Shown: positions 35,419 through 44,263 of the stretch, piece after piece
How positions within the stretch are numbered: the stretch's first letter is position 1
How the letters are laid out: every line of letters begins with the position of its first letter
Origin: CAZXEJ01 sp964639895
GTDB lineage: Bacteria > Desulfobacterota_D > UBA1144 > Nemesobacterales > JADFKM01
Assembly (NCBI GenBank): GCA_964639895.1
Contig: CAZXEJ010000004.1
Location: 1 to 64,000 of the forward strand
DNA: 64,000 nt
Direction: 5' to 3'
The notes under the pieces: generated by a model
Told to the model about the DNA's origin: nothing
Database searches by the model: none
The model's input: only the letters and a program-made list of their open reading frames with translations
Program-made: the position numbers and the translations under genes

Positions 35419-37074
35419 CTAGAACATCCCCGTAGCGTACCGCTTCCTCAGCCTGTTTCTCACCACGATGGCCACAACGTTGAGGACGACCACTATGAGA
35501 ATTAGCAGAAGCGCCGTGGCATAGACCATCGATTTTGCGGCCTCTACGTTGGGAGATTGGAACCCCACGTCGTATATGTGGAACCCAAGATGCATGAACT
35601 TGCGCGACAGGTGGACGAAGGGGAAGCGCCCGTCCACGGGCAGCTCGGGGGCAAGCTTGACGACCCCGGTAAGCATCAGCGGGGCAACCTCGCCCGTAGC
35701 CCTGGCCACGGCGAGAATGAGCCCCGTAAGGATACCCGGCATGGCGCTCGGCAACACCACCTTGACCAGGGTCTCGAACTTCGTCGCCCCGAGGGCGAGG
35801 GAGCCGTGCCTTATCTTCTCGGGAACGGCGTCGAGTCCTTCCTCGGTGGCCACTATGACGACCGGAAGCGTAAGCAACGCAAGCGTAAGCGACGCCCACA
35901 GCACGCCGCCCGTGCCGAAAGTGGGCGTGGGCAGCGCAGCCTTATAGAACAGCCTGTCTATGATACCCCCCACACCGTAGATGAAGAACCCCACGCCGAA
36001 CACCCCGAACACTATCGAGGGCACACCGGCCAGGTTGTTGACACTCACCCTTACGAGTTGTACGAACGTGCCCTCCTTCGCATACTCCTTGAGGTAAACG
36101 GCCGCAACGACGCCGAACGGCATTACGGCGACGCTCATGATGAGCACCATCATCACCGTGCCGAAGATGGCCGGGAACACGCCGCCCTCGGTGTTGGATT
36201 CGCGCGGATCGTCGAGTAGGAACTCCCCCACCTTGGACACGTAGAAGGCGGCCTTGGAGGCCGGACCCATGGAATTGGGCTTGTAGGGACGCACGATGGA
36301 ACCCACGGCAACGTCGAGCTCCCGCCCCTGAGCGGTTCTGACCAGCAGCTTGTAGATGCGCAGCCGTTCGTAGAGCGACGTTATCTCGCGCTCCTTCTCT
36401 TTGTGCAGCCGCTCGAGCCTCTCGATCTCAGCCCGGTGGCGCTCGATCTCCGCCCTTCCCCGCTCGGTGGCGGCCGCCCCCTTGAGCGCGAGCCCCCTTA
36501 TCCGTATACGCAGTTCCTCAATGCGGTGGTTGATATCGCCGACCTCTTTCTTCTCGAGCCGCTCTATACGCGAGCGTATTTTCTCCACCTCGGGCAGCAC
36601 CTCAAGCATACGGCGCCACGCCTCACCGGGGTCCTCGATCAGGCGTTCACCCCCGCCCGTCGCCACGCGGAGCCCCACGACGAAACCGTAGAAGTCACCC
36701 CACTCCGTCCTCTCCAGCGCCACCGCGTCGGCCGGATAGGTGATGGAAGAGATCTCGCTCTCGGGCACCCACACGAAATCGAGGCCGTAGACGTCCCGGT
36801 TGCCGACCTTGAGTTGTATGCGATGCTCCTCCTTCGGGGGGGCGCCGGCCTCGAGCACGGGCACCTTCTCGCGGTCCACCACCTTGCCCAAGTAGAGCCG
36901 GCCGTCTTTGAGCTTGACGAGAGCGAGATCGGCGGGCCAGAAGAACCCCGCCGCCTTTACGGCTATGAGACCCACGAGCAGCCCCACCATGAGCAGGCTG
37001 AACATGAGCGCCCCGCCCGTAAACCATATGAACGGGTCGCCGCTGCGCCAGAACTCTCTGAAAAGCGACCTCAT
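35419..37074 (-). CDS. pstA: phosphate ABC transporter permease PstA, long form
   Basis: A 551-residue inner membrane permease. After an N-terminal helix, residues about 45-290 form a periplasmic insert ending in a long charged coiled coil (IERLEKKEVGDINHRIEELRIRIR region). The permease core (about 295-551) has the EAA-type loop HGSLALGATKFETLVKVVLPSAMPGI. Short PstA proteins have about 280-300 residues; this long type is known in Proteobacteria such as Pseudomonas and Vibrio. It lies 37 bp after pstC and would pair with the equally enlarged PstC. Confidence 0.94.
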   Translation of the reverse strand: MRSLFREFWRSGDPFIWFTGGALMFSLLMVGLLVGLIAVKAAGFFWPADLALVKLKDGRLYLGKVVDREKVPVLEAGAPPKEEHRIQLKVGNRDVYGLDFVWVPESEISSITYPADAVALERTEWGDFYGFVVGLRVATGGGERLIEDPGEAWRRMLEVLPEVEKIRSRIERLEKKEVGDINHRIEELRIRIRGLALKGAAATERGRAEIERHRAEIERLERLHKEKEREITSLYERLRIYKLLVRTAQGRELDVAVGSIVRPYKPNSMGPASKAAFYVSKVGEFLLDDPRESNTEGGVFPAIFGTVMMVLIMSVAVMPFGVVAAVYLKEYAKEGTFVQLVRVSVNNLAGVPSIVFGVFGVGFFIYGVGGIIDRLFYKAALPTPTFGTGGVLWASLTLALLTLPVVIVATEEGLDAVPEKIRHGSLALGATKFETLVKVVLPSAMPGILTGLILAVARATGEVAPLMLTGVVKLAPELPVDGRFPFVHLSRKFMHLGFHIYDVGFQSPNVEAAKSMVYATALLLILIVVVLNVVAIVVRNRLRKRYATGMF

Positions 37075-37111
37075 CTCTACAACCCCCGCAACGCCGTCCC
37101 CCCGCGCGCCG

Positions 37112-39373
37112 CTAGAGCCTGCGGTACATCCTCCTCAACTTGAGCCTTACTATCTCCGAGAGCGTGTTGATGAAGAACGTCATCACGAAAAGCAATATGG
37201 CCGAGACGAACAGCACCCTGTAGAGGGTCCCACCCTGGGGCGCCTCGGGGAGCTCGACGGCTATGTTGGCCGAGAGCGCCCGGAACCCCTCGAACGGGTT
37301 CCAGTCCATGAGCGGGGTGTTGCCGGTGGCCATTAGCACGATCATCGTCTCACCGACGGCCCTGCCCATGCCCAACATGACGGCCGAGAATATCCCCGGG
37401 CTGGCCGTAGGCAGGACGACGTTGATGGCCGTCTGCCACCTGGTTGCACCAAGGGCCAGCGAGCCCGAGACCAGGTGGTTCGGCACGCCGGAGAGCGCGT
37501 CTTCGCTTATAGTGAATATGATGGGGATGACAGCGAACCCCATGGCGAAACCGACTATGAGCGCGTTGCGCTGGTCGTAGCGCAGGCCCAGCACCTCCAT
37601 GAGCCAGGTGCGGAACTCTCCACCCATGACATGAAGCTCCATATAGCCGTTGAGCCATGCGCACAGCGCTATCCCCAGCGCATAGACGGGCACGAGCAGC
37701 AACAGCTCCGTCCCCCCGCGGAACCTCGTTCTCACCCCTCGGGGCACAACCCTCCAGGCGATCACGGAAAGCAGCGTGAGCAGGGGGAAGACGGCAAGCC
37801 CCACGACGACGCCCGGCATGTAGCGCTCGATCAGGGGGGCGAGCCACAGCCCGGCCAGGAATCCCAGCACGACGCTCGGCAACGCCGCCATCATCTCGAG
37901 CACGGGCTTAAAAACTGCTCGCAGACGGCGGTGCATGAACTGCGATACGCACAGTGCAGACAACACCCCCAGAGGCACGGCGAAAATCAGAGCGTAGAAC
38001 GTTCCCTTCACCGTTCCGAACACAAGCGGCGTTAGGCTCAGCTTGGGCTCGTATTCGTCCGTCCCTCCGGTGGACTGCCACACCCACGCAGGCCCAGGGT
38101 AGCCCTCGTACCACACCTTGCCGAACAGCGCCTTGAGGCTTACCTCGGGATGGGGGTTGTCGATCCTCCAACTCACCACCCTTCCCCCGCCCGTAGCGGC
38201 CACGGCGCCGTTGGCCCGGGGCGAGAAGGCCAGAGCGGTCACCGGCCGGCCGCCGGCACTAAAGACGGCAAGCCTCCTTTCCGAGGTGACGTAATGGAGC
38301 ATCACCTCACCGGCGGCGTCGGCGCTGAGAAGCCCCCTTCGCCGAGGCGAGGGAGCAAGGGCCGTCACGGCCGTCTTGTGGCTCTCAAGCACGTGGGCGC
38401 GCACCAGCCTCTTGCCCATCGGTGAGGTCTCGTCCGGAACGAGGAACCATATCGACACACCGCCCGAGGCATCGCCCACGGCGAGCGAGTTGCCCCCCAG
38501 TATGAACCCCATCGCCGTCACGGCCGTCCTGCGGTCGGGGGAGGCCTGGTGGTAGTCCATGAACTCCGGTGCGGTCCTGTCGACGAGGGCCCAGTGGAAT
38601 ATGCGGCCGTCGGCGGTGCCCGCATAAAGGTTGCGGACCCCCGAGTCGATGGCTACGTGCGTTGGGCGTGCCCCCTTGAGCATGGGAGTAAGATCGAACG
38701 TCCACGAGCGCCTCTCCCCCTCGCCGAAAAGGGACGTCTCCACCTCTTCGGTAACGAGCACCAGCCCGCCGCCCCGAGTGACGGCGGCGGCGGCACCGCC
38801 CTCGTCGTCCTCTACGAGCCTGGCATCGGTCAGAGGGGCGTCCGCAACGCGGAGCGAGCGAACGGTTCTGACAACCGCCTTGAAGTGCCTCGATCCCGCC
38901 TGGTCGTACTTGTAGTCGAAGCCCACCTCCACCTCGATCACCCTGCCCGCCGAGGTGGCCACAACGTAGCGGTCGCTGCCCGGCAGGTGGTGGGCGCTTG
39001 TCGCCTCCTCGCCGTCGGCGAGGCCGATCGACCTTGCGAAGAGGCGCCCGCCGTCCCTCAAGGAATAGAACTCCACCCGTCCCTGGGGAGTGAGAGCGTA
39101 TAGCACCTCGCGGTACTCGTCTTCCCCGATGGCGAGCGGCTCGGTGCCGAGGGCGGAGAGGTCCAGCACAGATTCGACGCCGGTGCGGGCGCCCCGCCAC
39201 AGCGGCAGCGTCTCGAACACAATAAAGAAGAAGATGGCGAGAATGCAGAACACTACGCCCACGCCGCCCAGGGCGAAGCACCACCGGGCCGCCCGGTCCA
39301 CGAGCAGGCGTCTTCTAAGGCGGGCAGATAGCGAACCGCTCAGCTGATTGGGCTTGCGTCGTTCAACGTCCAT
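37112..39373 (-). CDS. pstC: phosphate ABC transporter permease PstC, long form with periplasmic propeller-like domain
   Basis: A 753-residue permease. Helix 1 is about 33-56. Residues about 62-440 are a large periplasmic domain with repeating strands resembling WD-type blades (VTALAFSPRANGAVAATGGGRVVSW; LYAGTADGRIFHW). The permease core follows (about 446-753), with EAA loop SGSLALGATRWQTAINVVLPTASPGI. Long PstC is known from Proteobacteria. GGAG precedes the ATG closely. pstS lies 61 bp upstream. The matched enlargement of PstC and PstA suggests a periplasmic module that docks PstS or senses the envelope; inference. Confidence 0.94.
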   Translation of the reverse strand: MDVERRKPNQLSGSLSARLRRRLLVDRAARWCFALGGVGVVFCILAIFFFIVFETLPLWRGARTGVESVLDLSALGTEPLAIGEDEYREVLYALTPQGRVEFYSLRDGGRLFARSIGLADGEEATSAHHLPGSDRYVVATSAGRVIEVEVGFDYKYDQAGSRHFKAVVRTVRSLRVADAPLTDARLVEDDEGGAAAAVTRGGGLVLVTEEVETSLFGEGERRSWTFDLTPMLKGARPTHVAIDSGVRNLYAGTADGRIFHWALVDRTAPEFMDYHQASPDRRTAVTAMGFILGGNSLAVGDASGGVSIWFLVPDETSPMGKRLVRAHVLESHKTAVTALAPSPRRRGLLSADAAGEVMLHYVTSERRLAVFSAGGRPVTALAFSPRANGAVAATGGGRVVSWRIDNPHPEVSLKALFGKVWYEGYPGPAWVWQSTGGTDEYEPKLSLTPLVFGTVKGTFYALIFAVPLGVLSALCVSQFMHRRLRAVFKPVLEMMAALPSVVLGFLAGLWLAPLIERYMPGVVVGLAVFPLLTLLSVIAWRVVPRGVRTRFRGGTELLLLVPVYALGIALCAWLNGYMELHVMGGEFRTWLMEVLGLRYDQRNALIVGFAMGFAVIPIIFTISEDALSGVPNHLVSGSLALGATRWQTAINVVLPTASPGIFSAVMLGMGRAVGETMIVLMATGNTPLMDWNPFEGFRALSANIAVELPEAPQGGTLYRVLFVSAILLFVMTFFINTLSEIVRLKLRRMYRRL

Positions 39374-39434
39374 CCCGTCTCCGGAGCCACAGGGGCCGTT
39401 CCCCTACACCCAACAGCACGACCCCACCGGCGGC

Positions 39435-40415
39435 TCAGCGTATCTTCTCCCTCTCCTTCATCAAAACTCCGTAGGGAAGCGGGTCGTAGCCGGCCTTGAC
39501 CACGCCCTGCTGCCCCTCTCGGCTGAGGACGAACAACAGAAACTCGCGCACCAGGGGGTCGAGCGGCCTGTTGGGCGCCTTGTTTATGACCACGTAGAGG
39601 AACCTGCCCAGCGGGTAGGAGCCGTTGAGCACGTTCTCGTTGGTGGGCGCACTGAACGGTTGACCAGCCTTCCTTGCGAGGGGGAGAACCCTCACACCGG
39701 ACGTTCTGTAACCGATGCCGCTGTAGCCTATGCCGTAGAGGTCGCGCGTCACCGACTGCACGACGGAGGCCGAGCCGGGTTGCTCCTTCACGCGGTCCTT
39801 GTAGTCGCCCTTGCAGAGGGCGTGCTTCTTGAAGAAGCCGTAGGTGCCCGAAGCGGAGTTGCGGCCGTAGAGGCTGATGGTCTTTCCCGCCCAGCGCCCG
39901 CCGAGTCCCAACTGGTCCCAGCGGTTGATGTCCTCGGGATAACCGCATCGGCGCGTCTTGGAAAATATGGCGTCGAGTTGCGGTATGGTGAGCCCCTCCA
40001 GGGGGTTGTCCTTGTTCACGTAGACCGCCAGTGCATCGAGGGCGACGCGCACGACCGTGGGCTTGTAGCCGAATTTCTTCTCGAACTTGTCTATCTCCGT
40101 GTTCTTGAGCGGCCTCGACATAGGACCGAGCTCGGCCGTGCCGGCTATAAGGGCGGGCGGTGCCGTGCTGGACCCCTTTCCTTCTATCTGGCACCTCACG
40201 CTCGGATAGAACTTCGAGAACCGCTCACACCACAGCGCCATCATGTTGTTCATCGTATCTGAACCCACGCTGTCGATTCCACCGGCTACACCGCTTACCT
40301 TTCGATAGTGCGGTATGCGTGGGTCGGGGTCGACGGCCCCTGCTCGGGGGGGCAATGCCGTCGCAACCATGGCTATCACAGCCAGCAAAGCCAACCGCAT
40401 CCGATAAGCTACCAT
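39435..40415 (-). CDS. pstS: phosphate-binding periplasmic protein
   Basis: A 326-residue substrate-binding protein. The signal peptide is about 1-27 (LALLAVIAMVATALPPRAGA). Phosphate-contact segments are GSDTMNNMMALW, GKGSSTAPPAL, SRPLKNTEI, and NSASGTYGFFKKHAL. ATG 40415 has a perfect AGGAGGTG site 6 bases away; a second ATG five codons later lacks one. First gene of the pst operon, under the Pho-box-like promoter at 40469-40511. It is longer at the N terminus than E. coli PstS-like domains but normal for the PstS_2 type. Confidence 0.95.
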   Translation of the reverse strand: MVAYRMRLALLAVIAMVATALPPRAGAVDPDPRIPHYRKVSGVAGGIDSVGSDTMNNMMALWCERFSKFYPSVRCQIEGKGSSTAPPALIAGTAELGPMSRPLKNTEIDKFEKKFGYKPTVVRVALDALAVYVNKDNPLEGLTIPQLDAIFSKTRRCGYPEDINRWDQLGLGGRWAGKTISLYGRNSASGTYGFFKKHALCKGDYKDRVKEQPGSASVVQSVTRDLYGIGYSGIGYRTSGVRVLPLARKAGQPFSAPTNENVLNGSYPLGRFLYVVINKAPNRPLDPLVREFLLFVLSREGQQGVVKAGYDPLPYGVLMKEREKIR

Positions 40416-40468
40416 CTATTCACCTCCTGCACGAGAGGGGAAAGGCGTTCCCCTCGCCTACGGGAACT

Positions 40469-40511
40469 ACTATACCGCCGCATTGTTAAGGTTGTGTTAA
40501 CAGGGGGTAAA
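40469..40511 (-). promoter_or_regulatory. Pho-box-like promoter of pstSCAB-phoU
   Basis: On the minus strand, repeats TTTACC (40506-40511), TTAACA (40495-40500) and TTAACA (40484-40489) recur with an exact 11-bp period. They are followed 9 bp later by TATAGT (40469-40474). PhoB/PhoP-type response regulators bind such 11-bp direct repeats in place of a -35 element. Confidence 0.75.
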
Positions 40512-40547
40512 GGTGCCGCAAAGCGGGTCGGGGGAAGGCAACGGCCC

Positions 40548-41102
40548 CTAAAAATGGACGTTTCTTACCAGGGTATTCAGTCTGTCGCAGTAGACCTTGT
40601 ACACCCAGGTCCATTCGTTTGCGATCTCTGGCGTCCTGAACACCCTTTCGAGTAGGGCGAAGTAGTTCTCCAGAAGGTAGGCCATCGTAAGGCATATGTT
40701 GCGGAAGATGAACGGCCGGTCGGCCGGGTCCTCGGCCCAGTAGCGGAACAGGTTGACGACCGATTCGACCGATATCCTGTTGGAGCGGCGGGCGTTGATG
40801 AGGCGGGCCTCTGGGTAGACGCGGTTGGCGAACTGGAGGGCCCTTATGAGAGAGGTCTCCTCGGGAGCGGCGATTCGGGCCATCTCGGCCAGCTCCACGA
40901 CCTTGTTGACGCTCTCGGCCAAGGCTCGAATCACCATCATTGATTTCTTCTCGGCGTTCTTCTCCCTCTCGACCTGGGTGATCAGATGATCCAACTCGAG
41001 CAGCGTCTCGAACAGGGTCTCTTCGAGCCTGAGATCATCACCGAGCTCGGCCATGGCCGGCTCTCCGGTTCCGCCGAAGGGATCGCTCGCATTAAGGCTC
41101 AT
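40548..41102 (-). CDS. conserved-looking helical protein, function unknown
   Basis: A 184-residue protein, not recognised. It is predicted almost wholly helical: LFETLLELDHLITQVEREKNAEKKSMM, then ESVNKVVELAEMARIAAPEETSL, then RPFIFRNICLTMAYLLENYFALLERVF. No signal peptide or membrane helix; the charged helices suggest a cytoplasmic coiled-coil or bundle. The ATG at 41102 has AGAGG upstream; a frame extension to 41174 overlaps a TATAAT (41177-41182) that is probably its -10. It stands between pstS and the MshEN/receiver gene, 97 bp behind the latter, so it could be its partner. Confidence 0.75.
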   Translation of the reverse strand: MSLNASDPFGGTGEPAMAELGDDLRLEETLFETLLELDHLITQVEREKNAEKKSMMVIRALAESVNKVVELAEMARIAAPEETSLIRALQFANRVYPEARLINARRSNRISVESVVNLFRYWAEDPADRPFIFRNICLTMAYLLENYFALLERVFRTPEIANEWTWVYKVYCDRLNTLVRNVHF

Positions 41103-41198
41103 CTCGGGACCTCTAACGCAATCGCCCGAGCCGCCGCGGACGGCGTAGTGCGCGGTGGCTTCGAAATACACCATAAATTATAATGCTAAAACGGCACA

Positions 41199-42707
41199 CT
41201 ACACACCGCCAGGCCCCAGCAACCGCAAGGCAGCCTCAGTCATCGCCGTCGGCCTGAGGGGTTTGACCAGGAAATCGGTCGCCCCGGCGATCTTGCCCTT
41301 GACCTTGTCGAACAGCCCCTCGCTCGAGGCGAGCATCACGACGGGAACGTCACGGGTCTCCTCGCGGCTCCTTACTATCTTGCAGAACTGATAGCCGTCC
41401 ACGCGCGGCAGCTCGACGTTGACAAAAACAAGATCGGGCGTCGTCTCCTCCATCTTGGCAAGCCCCTGCAACGCGTCGGCCGCCACGACGACGTTGAAGC
41501 CGCGCCTGCCCAGCAGCACGGTGCTTACGGCTTGGACGGTGGGGCTGTCGTCTATGACAAGCACCGTCTTCGCGCCTGACTCTACACGGTGGGCCGGTTC
41601 GACGACCTCCTCCCCGAGGTCGAAAGGCGCCGAGGGCGATGTGGCCGCCTCTTCCACCCCTTCTTCCGCCTCCTCCCCCACAGGAGCCGTCTCTCGGGCC
41701 TCAGGCTCAGGCCCCACCTCGGCCTCCTCGCCTCCCCGCCTCTCGAGCATCGCTTCCAGCTCCTTTAGATCCTCCTCGGCCCATTCCTCCTCGGGCACGA
41801 TCACGTATTCGTCCCCCACGGCCCCGTTCTCCACAGCGCGAGCTTCCCCTTCCACCTCGGTCTCCGCCGCCACCTCATCCCCAGCGTGCCCGGCGTCCGG
41901 CGGTACGGATGCAGCGGCACCGTCCCTGCCAAGGGCGGCACTCTCCATCACCTCCGCATCACCATCCACCCGGGCACGGCCACGCTCGGCAACGGCCGCC
42001 TGCTCAGCAGCCTCGAGCCCGCCGTCGCGCCTCTCCCCGGACGGGCCGGCCGCCTCGCCCCGGGAGCCGGAATACGGCCCGGCATGCTCTTCCTTCTTGA
42101 GACCCTGGCCGGAAGCCTCGTGAGCGGACCCCGCAGCACCCTCAGGCGCTCCTTCTTCGGCCGCCACGGCAACTCCTTCGGCCTCCTCCGCAGGACCTCC
42201 CCCCCCGGACGGCTCCGTGGCAACTTCTCCGTCCGCCACTTCCGAGACTTCGGCTTCCTCCGCCGAGCCCCCCTCTTCCGTTCCGCCGCCGTACCACCGC
42301 TCTATCGCTTTCCTTATCGCCCGCTCTGAGGCCACCTTGACTACGACGTTGCAGCCCGAGACGAACCCCACGTCGTCGACAGCGACGAGGTTCATCGGGT
42401 CGGCCATGGCCACGCATAGCTCCATACCCTCGAGCGACAAGGGAACGACCAAGTGTTCGTCGGCCACCTTGCGCGGTATCTTGGCAAGAACCTCGGCGGA
42501 CACACTCGCTCCCTCCACGTCGGCCGGTGGAACTCCGTACTTCTCGCCCAGGAACGCGGCCACCTGGAACTCGGTGACGAACCCCAGCTCGACGAGAGCG
42601 TCTTCGAGCGAGCCCCCACGACGCTTCTGCAGCGCCACGGCCTCCTTGAGCTGCTCGTAGGTGAGCACCTTCTCTCGTATCAGCTTGTCGGCAAGGTGGT
42701 TATCCAT
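41199..42707 (-). CDS. MshEN domain - acidic linker - PilG-like pseudo-receiver fusion
   Basis: A 502-residue protein in three parts. Residues 1-145 are a type II secretion GspE N-terminal (MshEN) domain, a fold that can bind cyclic di-GMP (LADKLIREKVLTYEQL, GSLEDALVELGFVTEFQVAAFLGEKYGVP). Residues about 146-378 are a Glu/Ala/Gly-rich disordered linker. Residues about 379-500 are a receiver resembling PilG of type IV pili (KTVLVIDDSPTVQAV, LPRVDGYQFCKIV, GLFDKVKGKIAG, FLVKPL). The phospho-acceptor Asp is replaced by N430 (LVFVNVELP), so normal phosphorylation is not expected. Likely a signalling or scaffold protein for motility or secretion; inference. Confidence 0.85.
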   Translation of the reverse strand: MDNHLADKLIREKVLTYEQLKEAVALQKRRGGSLEDALVELGFVTEFQVAAFLGEKYGVPPADVEGASVSAEVLAKIPRKVADEHLVVPLSLEGMELCVAMADPMNLVAVDDVGFVSGCNVVVKVASERAIRKAIERWYGGGTEEGGSAEEAEVSEVADGEVATEPSGGGGPAEEAEGVAVAAEEGAPEGAAGSAHEASGQGLKKEEHAGPYSGSRGEAAGPSGERRDGGLEAAEQAAVAERGRARVDGDAEVMESAALGRDGAAASVPPDAGHAGDEVAAETEVEGEARAVENGAVGDEYVIVPEEEWAEEDLKELEAMLERRGGEEAEVGPEPEARETAPVGEEAEEGVEEAATSPSAPFDLGEEVVEPAHRVESGAKTVLVIDDSPTVQAVSTVLLGRRGFNVVVAADALQGLAKMEETTPDLVFVNVELPRVDGYQFCKIVRSREETRDVPVVMLASSEGLFDKVKGKIAGATDFLVKPLRPTAMTEAALRLLGPGGV

Positions 42708-42830
42708 TCTACTGCCACGAGAAGCGTCGGGCGCCTTCCGGAAAAAGCAATGGACGCCGAAATCACCGGCGGCGAAGGAATGCGGAAGAGGTCACGAAGG
42801 CAACCGCCGGAAAAAACTTGGTTTTACTAA

Positions 42831-42859
42831 AGTATAGATACGTGCGTATCCTTTCGCAA
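42831..42859 (-). promoter_or_regulatory. promoter with palindromic spacer for the MshEN/receiver gene
   Basis: Minus strand TTGCGA (42854-42859), 17 bp, TATACT (42831-42836). The spacer holds the perfect palindrome GATACG-TG-CGTATC (42837-42850), a candidate repressor or regulator site. Confidence 0.65.
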
Positions 42860-42901
42860 CCCCCACCGCCGGTGAGGTGCGCAGCAGGGGTGAGTGGGAA
42901 C

Positions 42902-44263
42902 TCAGCCGAAGGGCATCCTGCCCGGCGACATGATGCCAGCCGGATCGAACGCCTTCTTGATGCGCTTCATGAGCCCCTCGCCGCGGGGCCTAGACGAGGC
43001 CGCCTCGGGAGCCGACGTGCGCTCCACTACGACGAAGCCGCCTCGCTCCTCGGCCCAGGCCCGCAGCCCCTCGATGCAGGAGCCGACGTCTCCGGCCGCC
43101 CCTGGGGCCGATGAAGGGGAAAGTTCCGCCCACACGATGCCGGAGCCTAAACGTGAGTAGAGTGCCGCTCCCAGCCCGCATCGGCCGCTCGTCGACAGGA
43201 CGGCCTCGACGGCCGAGGCGGCCATACCCTTGGGCACCACCACCTTGAGGGTCGCCTCGCCGGCCAGCGCCCGGGGCAGCATGGATACCGCTCTCCAGAA
43301 CCCTTCTTGAACCTCGCCCTCCAGCACCTCGGGTCCCCCCTCTCCCCCTGGACCGCCGGGCGGAGCGGAGGAAGAGAACACGCCGCAGAGCCTTTCGACC
43401 TGTGCGGCCACGGCCTCCTCGATACCGTCGAACCTTACAGCCACCCGCCACCCCGAGGCCACATCCAACCCGGCCCCACGCAGGGCGTGACACGCGGCCT
43501 CGGGCCCCAGCAGCTCTACAGCCGAGGGTTGGAAGCGGGAACTCCGCAGTGCGTCGAGTACGCCCCCTGCCTCGCCCGGGCCCACGATGGGCACCACCAC
43601 CGTTCGTTCGGCCTCGGGCAGCGGGTGGACCCTGAACGTAACCTCCGTTATGACGCCCAGCGTCCCCCAGGAGCCGATCAGAAGCTTGCTCATGTCGTAG
43701 CCGGCTACGTTCTTCGTCACCTTGCCGCCGAACCCCACGCGCCCCACCGCGGGCAGGACCGCCCTTAGACCCAGCACCATGTCCCTGATCGAACCGTACT
43801 TGTACCTGAGCGGAGAGTCGGCGTTCGAAGCCACAACCCCTCCCACCGTCACACCCTCACCCCAGAACGGCTCGATGGGCAGGAACTGTCCCCGCTCCCT
43901 GAGCAGGCGCCTCACCTCTCCCAGGGTACAACCCGCACCCACGGTGACCGACAGGTTCTCGTGATCGTAGTCGACCACCGTACGGAACCGCGAGGTGTCA
44001 ACGACGACGTCCATGCGGCGGAGCCGGCCGCACCGCTCCATCTTGGTGCCACTACCCCAGGGGACGACGGCCGCACCGGCGGCGGACAGCTCCTCGAGCA
44101 CACGGGCGAGCTCCTCCTCGTCGTCCGGCTTCACGAGGAGCCGCGGCTCCAGTCCCCACAGGCCGCGCGCGCGGAGCGAATCATGGTCCGTCTGAACGGC
44201 CCCTTCGCGGAGGAGGCCCGCTACGGCCGTTGCCAGTACGTCGCCGGGGACCTCATCGCTCAT
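42902..44263 (-). CDS. glcE: glycolate oxidase FAD-binding subunit (GlcE-like)
   Basis: A 454-residue FAD-linked oxidase of the PCMH/VAO family. FAD-binding marks are VVPWGSGTK, LSVTVGAGCTLGEV, GGVVASNADSPLRYKYGSIRDMVLGLR and the KNVAGYDMSKLLIGSWGTLGVITEVT region. It fits GlcE, the partner of GlcD and GlcF in glycolate oxidation to glyoxylate; no glcD is in the window, so other 2-hydroxyacids such as lactate are possible. ATG 44263 has GAGGAGGGAGG upstream and overlaps the glcF end by 11 bp. The middle has a Gly/Pro-rich insertion (PPGGPGGEGG). Confidence 0.85.
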   Translation of the reverse strand: MSDEVPGDVLATAVAGLLREGAVQTDHDSLRARGLWGLEPRLLVKPDDEEELARVLEELSAAGAAVVPWGSGTKMERCGRLRRMDVVVDTSRFRTVVDYDHENLSVTVGAGCTLGEVRRLLRERGQFLPIEPFWGEGVTVGGVVASNADSPLRYKYGSIRDMVLGLRAVLPAVGRVGFGGKVTKNVAGYDMSKLLIGSWGTLGVITEVTFRVHPLPEAERTVVVPIVGPGEAGGVLDALRSSRFQPSAVELLGPEAACHALRGAGLDVASGWRVAVRFDGIEEAVAAQVERLCGVFSSSAPPGGPGGEGGPEVLEGEVQEGFWRAVSMLPRALAGEATLKVVVPKGMAASAVEAVLSTSGRCGLGAALYSRLGSGIVWAELSPSSAPGAAGDVGSCIEGLRAWAEERGGFVVVERTSAPEAASSRPRGEGLMKRIKKAFDPAGIMSPGRMPFG

